From Massilibacteroides vaginae (GTDB lineage: Bacteria; Bacteroidota; Bacteroidia; Bacteroidales; Tannerellaceae), in NCBI RefSeq assembly GCF_900178525.1, contig NZ_FXDJ01000009.1:456263-520262 (forward strand): DNA of 64,000 nucleotides, in the 5' to 3' direction. This document shows, piece after piece, positions 48,175 through 54,515 of this stretch. A program made the translations under genes and the position numbers. Below the pieces are notes generated by a model. The model made no database searches. It was not told the DNA's origin and was given only the letters and a program-made list of their open reading frames with translations. Every line of letters starts with the position of its first letter. Position 1 is the first letter of the stretch.

Positions 48175-48247
48175 AGCGGAAGACGGGGCTCAAACCCGCG
48201 ACCCTCAGCTTGGAAGGCTAATGCTCTATCAACTGAGCTACTTCCGC
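48175..48247 (-). tRNA. tRNA-Gly (TCC)
   Basis: A 73-base cloverleaf: acceptor GCGGAAG with CTTCCGC, D-arm GCTCAGTTGATAGAGC, anticodon stem-loop TTAGCCTTCCAAGCTGA with anticodon TCC, and T-arm GCGGGTTTGAGCCCCGT. All stems pair well. It lies 6 bases upstream of tRNA-Thr(GGT). Confidence 0.96.
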
Positions 48248-48259
48248 AATTTTGTTTCG

Positions 48260-48342
48260 TGGGCAGTGATGGATTCGAACCACCGAAGGCGTAAGCCAGC
48301 TGAGTTACAGTCAGCCCCATTTGGCCACTCTGGTAACTGCCC
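48260..48342 (-). tRNA. tRNA-Tyr (GTA)
   Basis: An 83-base class II tRNA: acceptor GGGCAGT with ACTGCCC, anticodon stem-loop GCTGACTGTAACTCAGC with anticodon GTA, a long variable arm (TGGCTTACGCC), and T-arm GGTGGTTCGAATCCATC. It is the second tRNA of the tuf-linked cluster. Confidence 0.96.
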
Positions 48343-48364
48343 CCTAATTCCTGAAACATCCTTG

Positions 48365-48438
48365 AGCCTCTTGTCGGATTCGAACCAACGACCCCGAGAT
48401 TACAAATCACGTGCTCTGGCCAACTGAGCTAAAGAGGC
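48365..48438 (-). tRNA. tRNA-Thr (TGT)
   Basis: A 74-base cloverleaf: acceptor GCCTCTT with AAGAGGC, D-arm GCTCAGTTGGCCAGAGC, anticodon stem-loop CGTGATTTGTAATCTCG with anticodon TGT (one U-U mismatch in the stem), and T-arm GTTGGTTCGAATCCGAC. It is the first gene of the tRNA-tuf cluster. Confidence 0.95.
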
Positions 48439-48448
48439 GTTTTACGCT

Positions 48449-48483
48449 AAAAAAGAGCCGTTTCGAGATCAGGGCGAAACGGC
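48449..48483 (-). terminator. Intrinsic terminator downstream of the xerC-hpf gene
   Basis: GCCGTTTCG at 48457-48465 is a perfect complement of CGAAACGGC at 48475-48483, followed on the minus strand by TCTTTTTT. It stops transcripts from xerC-hpf before the tRNA cluster. The cluster's promoter lies immediately upstream and overlaps its base. Confidence 0.88.
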
Positions 48484-48485
48484 TG

Positions 48486-48516
48486 CAAATTTAGGCATTA
48501 TTTCTTAGATACCAAA
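48486..48516 (-). promoter_or_regulatory. Promoter of the tRNA-tuf-secE-nusG-rpl-rpoBC run
   Basis: On the minus strand TTTG (48516-48513) is followed after exactly 19 bases by TAAATTTG (48493-48486), an ideal Bacteroidetes promoter. Transcription would start near 48480, at the first arm of the terminator hairpin. Confidence 0.85.
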
Positions 48517-48531
48517 TTTATATTCTTTTTT

Positions 48532-48831
48532 TTATTTGGTTTTTGCTTTTTCTTTATGCTTAACCAATTGTTTCGACAACGCTTCAGCGCATACGTCTAT
48601 TGCTTCCTCAAAACTATCGGCTGTTTTATCTGCAAAAAGATCTCCATTTTTAATCTTTAAACTGATGGAAGCCTGTTTATTCAACGCCACTTCCGGCTTC
48701 ACTAACTTCAACACTACTTCTGCGGAAAGTATTCCATCATAGTACTGTTCAAGTTTTGAAATTTTCTTCTGAACAAATGCTTCTAAAGCTTCCGAAGCAT
48801 CGAAACGAATAGACTGAACTCTAATATCCAT
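48532..48831 (-). CDS. hpf: Internal start for ribosome hibernation factor (HPF/RaiA)
   Basis: The last 99 codons of the xerC frame, beginning at ATG 48831, are a complete short HPF/RaiA homologue (MDIRVQSIRFDASEALEAFVQ, then the ISLKIKNGDLFADKTADSFEEAIDVCAEAL core). It binds the 30S decoding region and promotes inactive 100S ribosomes. An AAGGAGGT Shine-Dalgarno sequence lies 4 bases upstream of this ATG, strong for this phylum, so translation can start here independent of XerC. This is the form that would be expected if xerC and hpf are still separate functional units. Confidence 0.75.
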   Translation of the reverse strand: MDIRVQSIRFDASEALEAFVQKKISKLEQYYDGILSAEVVLKLVKPEVALNKQASISLKIKNGDLFADKTADSFEEAIDVCAEALSKQLVKHKEKAKTK

Positions 48832-49728
48832 AATAACCTCCTTTTTTAGTGCCCTCGGATGGGCATGATATACTTTCTTTAATTCCTCAAAGCTAGTATG
48901 AGTGTATATACTGGTAGAAGCCAGACTGCTGTGACCCAATAATTCTTTCACTGCATTCAACTCCGCCCCATTATTCAACATACTGGTTGCAAAAGAATGC
49001 CTTAACACATGCGGACTACGTCTTGCTAACGACGGGATCACAGAAAGTGATCTTTTAACTATAGAATAAACAATTCCGACCGAAACCGGCTCACCGTTTT
49101 TACGAACAATCAACCAACCTTCACCACTACCGACTTCCTTGTTTCTACATTCTATATATGTCAAAAGCAAATCAGCCAACTCCTTCGCAAAAGGAATCAG
49201 CCGCTGTTTGTTTCTCTTTCCGGTAACTTTCAACAGGTATTTACCAAAATCAATATCCGAATCTTTTATTCCGATCAATTCGGACCGTCTGATTCCGGTA
49301 TCATATAACAGTTCAAGCACCAGTCTGTCTCGTACTCCCTTAAAATCCTCCCCAAACTGATCTCCATCCAAAATACTTTCCATCTCCTTTTCTCTGACAA
49401 AATAAGGCAATGGCTTTTTATTCTTCGGACCGTTCATCAAACGGATCGGACTTGTTAAGACAACTTGTTGTCTGACAAGAAACTTAAAAAAAGACTTCAA
49501 AGAACTTAGTTTACGATTTACTGTGGTTGAAGACATTTTCGCATTCATCAGAAATACAATCCAGCCTCTCACAATATCAGAGTCAATCCCACAAGGGTCG
49601 AACTCCTCTTTCAATTCCTTCTCGACATACTCAACAAACTGTGACAAATCTTTGCGATACGCTTCTATCGTATGTGCAGAATAAGCACGTTCAAAATTAA
49701 GATAATCTAAAAATGAATCGATCCACAT
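48532..49728 (-). CDS. Tyrosine recombinase XerC fused in frame to a ribosome hibernation factor (HPF/RaiA)
   Basis: One uninterrupted 398-codon frame encodes two proteins that are normally separate. Residues 1-299 are a tyrosine recombinase of the XerC/XerD type with the catalytic Arg in YDTGIRRSEL, HVLRHSFATSML (HxxR), the GHSSLAST His and YTHTS Tyr; these enzymes resolve chromosome dimers. Residues 300-398 (MDIRVQSIRFDASEALEAF to KHKEKAKTK) are a short-form ribosome hibernation promoting factor. Between them the sequence reads CTA AAA AAG GAG GTT ATT ATG with no stop. An A6 run and a strong Shine-Dalgarno AAGGAGGT lie in the join. It may be a real fusion, two products from one frame, or a sequencing indel in the A-run. 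Confidence 0.8.
   Translation of the reverse strand: MWIDSFLDYLNFERAYSAHTIEAYRKDLSQFVEYVEKELKEEFDPCGIDSDIVRGWIVFLMNAKMSSTTVNRKLSSLKSFFKFLVRQQVVLTSPIRLMNGPKNKKPLPYFVREKEMESILDGDQFGEDFKGVRDRLVLELLYDTGIRRSELIGIKDSDIDFGKYLLKVTGKRNKQRLIPFAKELADLLLTYIECRNKEVGSGEGWLIVRKNGEPVSVGIVYSIVKRSLSVIPSLARRSPHVLRHSFATSMLNNGAELNAVKELLGHSSLASTSIYTHTSFEELKKVYHAHPRALKKEVIMDIRVQSIRFDASEALEAFVQKKISKLEQYYDGILSAEVVLKLVKPEVALNKQASISLKIKNGDLFADKTADSFEEAIDVCAEALSKQLVKHKEKAKTK
48836..48843 (-). promoter_or_regulatory. Strong Shine-Dalgarno sequence before the internal hpf start
   Basis: Minus-strand AAGGAGGT, 4 bases upstream of ATG 48831, is complementary to the 16S 3' end. It lies inside the xerC reading frame (codons for Lys-Glu-Val) and supports internal initiation. 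Confidence 0.8.
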
Positions 49729-49808
49729 ATTCGTGTCAAATCAATCTTTTGCTTTGCAACGAATATATGAATTAAATATCAAAAAACAAAATCAAAAAAC
49801 AGATAAAA

Positions 49809-50000
49809 TTAATCTTCTTGCTGTTGCAAATGTTGTACATAAACAGCACGCATTTTCATTTTTCTCTTTTCAATAGAAGGTTTGATAAAAGCCTGACGAC
49901 CTCTAAGCTCTTTAACAACACCTGTTTTTTCAAATTTTCTTTTAAATTTTTTAAGAGCTCTTTCGATATTCTCTCCCTCTTTCAATGGAACTACAATCAT
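49809..50000 (-). CDS. rpsU: 30S ribosomal protein S21
   Basis: The 63-residue basic protein bS21 starts MIVVPLKEGENIERALKKFKRKFEKTGVV and has the RQAFIKPSIEKRKMKMRA core. In Bacteroidetes bS21 is part of the mechanism that sequesters the anti-Shine-Dalgarno sequence of 16S rRNA, which fits with the weak SD signals in this window. It has its own ideal promoter at 50045-50075. It lies 80 bases upstream of xerC on the same strand. Confidence 0.97.
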   Translation of the reverse strand: MIVVPLKEGENIERALKKFKRKFEKTGVVKELRGRQAFIKPSIEKRKMKMRAVYVQHLQQQED

Positions 50001-50044
50001 AATTAATTTATTATTTTATTTTTAATATAGCCTAAAATGGGCAG

Positions 50045-50075
50045 CAAAATTACGGATTGTTTCCTTATTACCAAA
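50045..50075 (-). promoter_or_regulatory. Promoter of rpsU
   Basis: On the minus strand TTTG (50075-50072) is followed after exactly 19 bases by TAATTTTG (50052-50045), an ideal Bacteroidetes promoter about 40 bases upstream of the start codon. Confidence 0.85.
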
Positions 50076-50246
50076 ACTTTCCGCTAATTATTCTTACATT
50101 AATTTATTCAGCAAAGAAGTCATCTCAACTTTTGCTGACTTTATCACCTTATCTAATTCCTAATGAATCCTACAAAATCATTAGAACAGATCAAAAAGTC
50201 AAAAGTCATAAAATTTTTATTCCTTTTGTTTTTTAGCTATTAAGCA

Positions 50247-51128
50247 TTAATCTATTTTTTTCAAAATACGATTCCACCGAATCTCACCCGTATATGAATC
50301 ATTTGATTTCCATATCATAAAAGCTTTTCCCACAATAAACTCTTCTGGAAACAAACCCCAAAAACGCGAGTCTTTTGAGTCTTCTATCCGATCACCTGCC
50401 ACGAAATAGTAATTAGTTTGAAAAGAATAGGTCTTAATCGGTAAATTATTTAATGAGGCATTTGTGCTATTATCAACCGGAAGTGTTTTACCGGTTTCCC
50501 ATTCTATCAGTTTACGATAAAGAATGGCATTCTGCTGGTTCATTTCAATTATATCCCCTTTCTTTGGTATGTATAGCGGGCCAAAATTTTTCACATTCCA
50601 TCCTATAAGACTGTCTTCCGGAAAACTCCAATATAAATTAGTGTCTTTCAGCATCTTGTTGCTCTGCACAGAAAACAGTTCTTGTCCTTCTATATTTCCT
50701 ACTGGTTTAGATATACCATTGATTTTGTAAAATCCGTTTATAATAGACAGGCTATCGCCTGGTAGTCCAATACAACGTTTGATATAGTATTTCATCATAT
50801 TCATTTCGATCTTATCCAAATTGTTTGGGTAAGGATAATTAAATACGATTACATCATTCCTTTTTATTTTATTTCCAGGCAGGCGAAATATCCTGACCTG
50901 TTCTCCACGCATAGATGCAAAAATATTGAATAAACGGGCACCGGGTGTAAGTTTACTAACCAACACCTTGTCACCTGTTATAAGTCCGGGCTCCATTGAG
51001 TTACTCGGGATTCTAAAGGATGAGAAAAAGAATATTTGAATTGCTACAAATAAAGTCAGAATCATACAGCTCCAAAAGAGTATATTGATTATATATCGGC
51101 TGAACCTTTTAATAATATCTATTCTCAT
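50247..51128 (-). CDS. Signal peptidase I of the peptide locus
   Basis: The 293-residue S26 peptidase has a single N-terminal membrane span (about residues 13-35) followed by the nucleophile motif IPSNSMEP (Ser44), the general base in IKRCIGLPGD (Lys117), and the C-terminal box GDRIEDSKDSRFWG. It is a complete type I signal peptidase, which removes signal peptides from exported proteins after A-x-A. It lies 13 bases downstream of the C39-like gene and is the last gene of the peptide locus, so it is probably a dedicated enzyme and not the housekeeping LepB. I infer that it cleaves the NTEALA-containing precursor encoded upstream. Confidence 0.9.
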   Translation of the reverse strand: MRIDIIKRFSRYIINILFWSCMILTLFVAIQIFFFSSFRIPSNSMEPGLITGDKVLVSKLTPGARLFNIFASMRGEQVRIFRLPGNKIKRNDVIVFNYPYPNNLDKIEMNMMKYYIKRCIGLPGDSLSIINGFYKINGISKPVGNIEGQELFSVQSNKMLKDTNLYWSFPEDSLIGWNVKNFGPLYIPKKGDIIEMNQQNAILYRKLIEWETGKTLPVDNSTNASLNNLPIKTYSFQTNYYFVAGDRIEDSKDSRFWGLFPEEFIVGKAFMIWKSNDSYTGEIRWNRILKKID

Positions 51129-51141
51129 ATTTACATTGATC

Positions 51142-51591
51142 TTAAAATAAAAACTTTCTTTTAAATAAATTTGTAGGCTCTATATAAAGTATAAGACGAG
51201 ATTCCCATAACACATCCATCTCGTCTTCTCTAAATTCCATTAGCCCCCAAGATGGTACACCAACCAAGAAGAAATTTCTATTAAATCCATAGCATACTAC
51301 AAAATCATATTCACCCCAATCATTTCTTACATGCAAAATTACCGGATTGGGAAATTTTTTGAGGTTGTCTATTGTCGAGCTTCCAGTTTTTGTACTTAAT
51401 CCTATTGTTTCTGCTGCTTTTGCTAAATCCGATAGCAGGGTAATTCCGTTCGTCGTTTTGCTGGCGGATAATAAATAAGCGGGGTCTTTATATCCTTTAT
51501 GGTATTTTATAATTGAAAGCAAACACATAACTCCTGAAGACGGAATATCCCGGAATACAAATGTCTTTCGAATAAAATTAAATGATTTCAT
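51142..51591 (-). CDS. Stand-alone C39-like domain with lost catalytic residues
   Basis: The 149-residue protein aligns by eye to bacteriocin-type C39 peptidase domains along its whole length: the motif before the nucleophile is VFRDIPSSGVMCLLSII in place of QxDxxDCGxxCLxMI; then GITLLSDLAKAAETIGLSTKTG matches TSLLGLKKAAEKLGF. The catalytic Cys is Ser19, the oxyanion Gln is Phe13, the His site in the HFVVxY motif is Asp96 (EYDFVVCYG) and the Asp site is Val112. It should therefore bind but not cut a peptide. No signal peptide or transporter domain is present. Its ATG overlaps the stop of the glycosyltransferase gene (ATGA). I infer an adaptor that holds the precursor leader; this is hypothesis. 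Confidence 0.7.
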   Translation of the reverse strand: MKSFNFIRKTFVFRDIPSSGVMCLLSIIKYHKGYKDPAYLLSASKTTNGITLLSDLAKAAETIGLSTKTGSSTIDNLKKFPNPVILHVRNDWGEYDFVVCYGFNRNFFLVGVPSWGLMEFREDEMDVLWESRLILYIEPTNLFKRKFLF

Positions 51592-52922
51592 CTCTCCTGT
51601 GTATAAATGGGTGTGCTTTCATTCAGAATCTTTTCTTTCATAATAGATGAATTCTGTTTATAAACAGCATGATTTTCTAAAATTTGGACTATTTTCTTTT
51701 CAATTTTTCGGGAAGAATCCCATTTGATACGGGCTCTTAACCCTAAATTGTGATAAACGACTCGTGCGGAATTTCCGAGTTGATCCGTTTTTAGCGACAT
51801 AGGGCAGACAAGCATAGGCACCTCCTTTTCTATACACTCTGCAATACTGTTCATTCCACCAAGTGTAATCATCAAATCACAATAAGTAAGCAAATGCAAC
51901 TGAGGTACTTGTTGGAACACATACATATTGGATGGAAGGGGAAGTAAATAGGATGTATTGTGACACTTTCCCACAGATAGAATAAAAACAAATTGAGGAT
52001 TTCGCAGGCTAATATTTCTGATTTTATTAAAAATAATTTTAGAGCGTTTTTCAAATCCCCTAACAGTCCCTGAAGCACAATAAATAATTTTTGTATCCGG
52101 ACGCTTTTGTTTTAATAAATGAATGTTCTTTATTACTTGTAAATATCGTTTGTTAAGGATATACTCTTCCCTTTTCAAATCTACTCTTGATGGTGCATAT
52201 TGGCACTTTGGTGGATACTTACGGGGAAAATCAAAACTTGCCGGAGTCATTGCCAAAATTTCAACATCTTTAATACCTATAACAAAAGGGCGTTTTAAAT
52301 CAAGTTTTTCGTTATAGGGGAAGTTGTATTTAACAAATAGCTTTTTATATATAGAAAAGTAGTCTTGGTTAAACAGTAACACTGAAAAAAAAATATTTCG
52401 CATTTTTCTTTTTAATGTTATTTCTTTCCATGCAAGACATATCCTAAGTTTTGAAAAAAAAGTTTGTTTAGGAATAAGACCGGAAGTAAAAGGAGGAACC
52501 CACGGATCGTAAAGAGATAACGGCATTGTTTCTACTGATATGACAGGGATTTTTAGATTATGATACAATGCAGTGCGCATGGCACATTGAGCATCCAGAT
52601 ATACAAGATCAGGAGATAATTCTTTAACTTTATTCTCCCAATCAGCTATTTTTCTAAAAAAAACATTCTTCCTGTTTTGAGAAAATGCTGAAATTAAACA
52701 TTCCAGAATAAAAAGCATTCCTTTTATTCGTAGTTCCTGTTTATCAGGTTCTATAGGATAATCCTGTATAACACACTCAAACCCTCTGCTCTTTATCATC
52801 GTTTCATGCTCTTTTTCTGCACAATAAACAATCCGATGCTGTTCTTTCAGTGATTTCGTCACAAGTGCAAAACTCGCGTTGAGATGTCCAATTGCAGGAT
52901 ATATGTCGAATAATATAGTCAT
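51588..52922 (-). CDS. GT1-type (GT-B) glycosyltransferase
   Basis: The 444-residue protein is like UDP-sugar or macrolide-type glycosyltransferases: an N-terminal acceptor domain (MTILFDIYPAIGHLNASFALVTKSL) and a C-terminal donor domain with YVFQQVPQLHLLTYCDLMITLGGMNSIAECIEKEVPMLVCPM and DQLGNSARV, the family's sugar-nucleotide pocket. The acceptor is unknown. It is in an operon with a secreted peptide precursor, so glycosylation of a peptide or of a lipid partner is possible. It overlaps the C39-like gene by 4 bases, indicating translational coupling. No signal peptide is present, so it should act in the cytoplasm before export. Confidence 0.85.
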   Translation of the reverse strand: MTILFDIYPAIGHLNASFALVTKSLKEQHRIVYCAEKEHETMIKSRGFECVIQDYPIEPDKQELRIKGMLFILECLISAFSQNRKNVFFRKIADWENKVKELSPDLVYLDAQCAMRTALYHNLKIPVISVETMPLSLYDPWVPPFTSGLIPKQTFFSKLRICLAWKEITLKRKMRNIFFSVLLFNQDYFSIYKKLFVKYNFPYNEKLDLKRPFVIGIKDVEILAMTPASFDFPRKYPPKCQYAPSRVDLKREEYILNKRYLQVIKNIHLLKQKRPDTKIIYCASGTVRGFEKRSKIIFNKIRNISLRNPQFVFILSVGKCHNTSYLLPLPSNMYVFQQVPQLHLLTYCDLMITLGGMNSIAECIEKEVPMLVCPMSLKTDQLGNSARVVYHNLGLRARIKWDSSRKIEKKIVQILENHAVYKQNSSIMKEKILNESTPIYTQER

Positions 52923-52928
52923 GGAATA

Positions 52929-53945
52929 TTAATCAAGTAAGTCTCCTAAATCCAAATATCCAAACTGAATATCATCATCCATACTCATGATAATCCGGTG
53001 ATTGTCCTTGTCATAACAAAATCTTGCGATTTGATATCCTGTCTCTAAGGTCTTTAGATAATTACCCTCTAAATCAAAAATTATGAATTTAGTAGGAGAA
53101 ATCGTTTTTCCATCTTTGGTAAAACTTTTTTCTCCTGAGTAGAGGGCTACGATTCTGTCTTTACAAAACTTGACAGGTCCAAAATGATCTATACCATGCG
53201 TTCTTGTATCCCAGTTAGGTCCATAAATATTATATTTTAAGTCTCCGTCAAGACTACATATCGTCATTAAATCATGAGGGATATAAGACTCCGCATAGAT
53301 ACCGTGTTCCACAGATATGCCAAAATAAATGCGTTTCTTTTTAACATCTGGGTGAATCGTATAATTCATACGTTTTATTTCACCGGTTTTCATATTGAAT
53401 TTTCCAACAACCGGGATGAAATTATTAGTGCCAATGGGTTCTACAATTACGCCAATGGATAAGGTGTCGTTAATGTATACGTAATCCCAAGGAAATAATT
53501 GTTCACTTAATTCCATTTTTTCCACAGGTAGGTATGCCGGATCAGTAATTACACTGTCTAGGTCATAACTAAAAATTTTGTATTTACCTTCATCTGTTAC
53601 GTAAAACTTACGATTTACTTTGTCTTCTACTATATACGCGATACGTGCAATTTCTCCCGGTCCTTGTCCTTTAAGTCCGGTACTAGTTATATACTCGAAA
53701 TTTTCTTTGTCAAAAATATGTATTAATTCGTTGGCAGCTTTGTAGTCTTCGATAAATAAATAATTATCAATTATTGATAACCATGAATAATTGTTGATGA
53801 GGAGATCCTCTATCACTATCTCTTTTATTTTGTCACTTACATTAATAATATTATTTCTGTTGGCTTGGCGTTTTTCCGTTGTTGGGTTTGATGAACAACC
53901 CCAACAAAAAGTGATGATTAGGAATAAAAATGCTGATTTATTCAT
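52929..53945 (-). CDS. 6-bladed beta-propeller lipoprotein (TolB-like, BF3044 type)
   Basis: The 338-residue protein has a signal ending in a probable lipobox (CWGC, Cys17), then repeated four-stranded units such as YLFIEDYKAANELIHIFDKEN, KFYVTDEGKYKIFSYDLDS and FIIFDLEGNYLKTLETGYQIAR typical of the Bacteroidetes 6-bladed propeller proteins (TolB_like and related Pfam families). The GLKGQGPGEI motif is a hallmark. These genes are commonly found next to NVEALA precursor genes; their role is unknown, possibly binding of the peptide or a surface receptor. It lies 155 bases downstream of the precursor gene and 6 bases upstream of the glycosyltransferase gene. Confidence 0.82.
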   Translation of the reverse strand: MNKSAFLFLIITFCWGCSSNPTTEKRQANRNNIINVSDKIKEIVIEDLLINNYSWLSIIDNYLFIEDYKAANELIHIFDKENFEYITSTGLKGQGPGEIARIAYIVEDKVNRKFYVTDEGKYKIFSYDLDSVITDPAYLPVEKMELSEQLFPWDYVYINDTLSIGVIVEPIGTNNFIPVVGKFNMKTGEIKRMNYTIHPDVKKKRIYFGISVEHGIYAESYIPHDLMTICSLDGDLKYNIYGPNWDTRTHGIDHFGPVKFCKDRIVALYSGEKSFTKDGKTISPTKFIIFDLEGNYLKTLETGYQIARFCYDKDNHRIIMSMDDDIQFGYLDLGDLLD

Positions 53946-54005
53946 GGTTTATAATGTTTTAGTATTACTAAGTATGTTCATTTAAATGATAAATATATAT
54001 TCAAA

Positions 54006-54043
54006 ATGTTTAGAGATTAAAAGAATGCTTAATCTCTAAACAT
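54006..54043 (-). terminator. 15-bp hairpin after the precursor gene
   Basis: ATGTTTAGAGATTAA at 54006-54020 is a perfect complement of TTAATCTCTAAACAT at 54029-54043. On the minus strand TTTTG follows, so it can act as a partial terminator or as an RNA-stabilising 3' end for the precursor mRNA. Confidence 0.7.
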
Positions 54044-54051
54044 CTACTTTG

Positions 54052-54085
54052 ATGTTATATTATGCATATTATAAGAATATAACAT
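54052..54085 (-). terminator. Second hairpin after the precursor gene
   Basis: ATGTTATAT at 54052-54060 pairs with ATATAACAT at 54077-54085. It lies 15 bases downstream of the precursor stop codon, between it and the 15-bp hairpin. Confidence 0.5.
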
Positions 54086-54100
54086 AATACAAAATTTACA

Positions 54101-54316
54101 TTACCATCCACCATATTCCTTATAACCACTATAGGGACCATTGCACCAACAACCACCACCATTAGCGACACAACCATTTGGGCAGTCAGCCAATGCTTCA
54201 GTATTAGTTGCTATTAACTCTGTTACAGAAACTTCGTTGATACTCTTGTTTGCATTAAATCCTATAGCTGCTGCTATAGCCGCAAAACATCCTATTGATA
54301 AAATTTTTTTAATCAT
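54101..54316 (-). CDS. NVEALA-type secreted peptide precursor
   Basis: The 71-residue precursor has a positively charged N-terminus (MIKK), a hydrophobic segment (residues 5-20), a spacer (NKSINEVSVTELIATNTEALA) ending in the NTEALA variant of the NVEALA motif at 38-43, and a 28-residue tail, Asp44-Trp71. The tail has four Cys (45, 49, 56, 58), nine Gly, three Tyr and two Trp. It resembles the Bacteroidetes NVEALA family. The Ala41-Leu42-Ala43 triplet is an A-x-A signal peptidase I site, and the locus encodes its own signal peptidase I. I infer that a Cys-rich mature peptide of about 28 residues is released. Hairpins after the gene could raise its expression over downstream genes. Its activity is unknown. 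Confidence 0.75.
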   Translation of the reverse strand: MIKKILSIGCFAAIAAAIGFNANKSINEVSVTELIATNTEALADCPNGCVANGGGCWCNGPYSGYKEYGGW

Positions 54317-54515
54317 GTCTTTTCTTTTTTAAGTTATTGATTCGAATTAATTTACATTCACAAAAATGAATTAAACTCGTGGGAATTTGTAATTCCTATT
54401 TCTTTTTACACAATTCTTCTTACTTTTATGCACCTCCTTTCTTATTAAGGGGTAGTTGGGAGAGTTTGCTTTGTGGTTCGAATGCATAAGGCAAAGCTCT
54501 CCTTTCTTTACCCAA
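54317..54515 (-). other. Intergenic region between the DUF1573 and precursor genes
   Basis: 199 bases hold an imperfect hairpin (GGAGAG...GCTTTG against CAAAGC-TCTCC, about 54457-54502) that could be a terminator or leader structure. A degenerate -7 box CATTTTTG (minus strand, 54368-54361) lies 45 bases upstream of the precursor start. No gene is visible. Confidence 0.4.
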
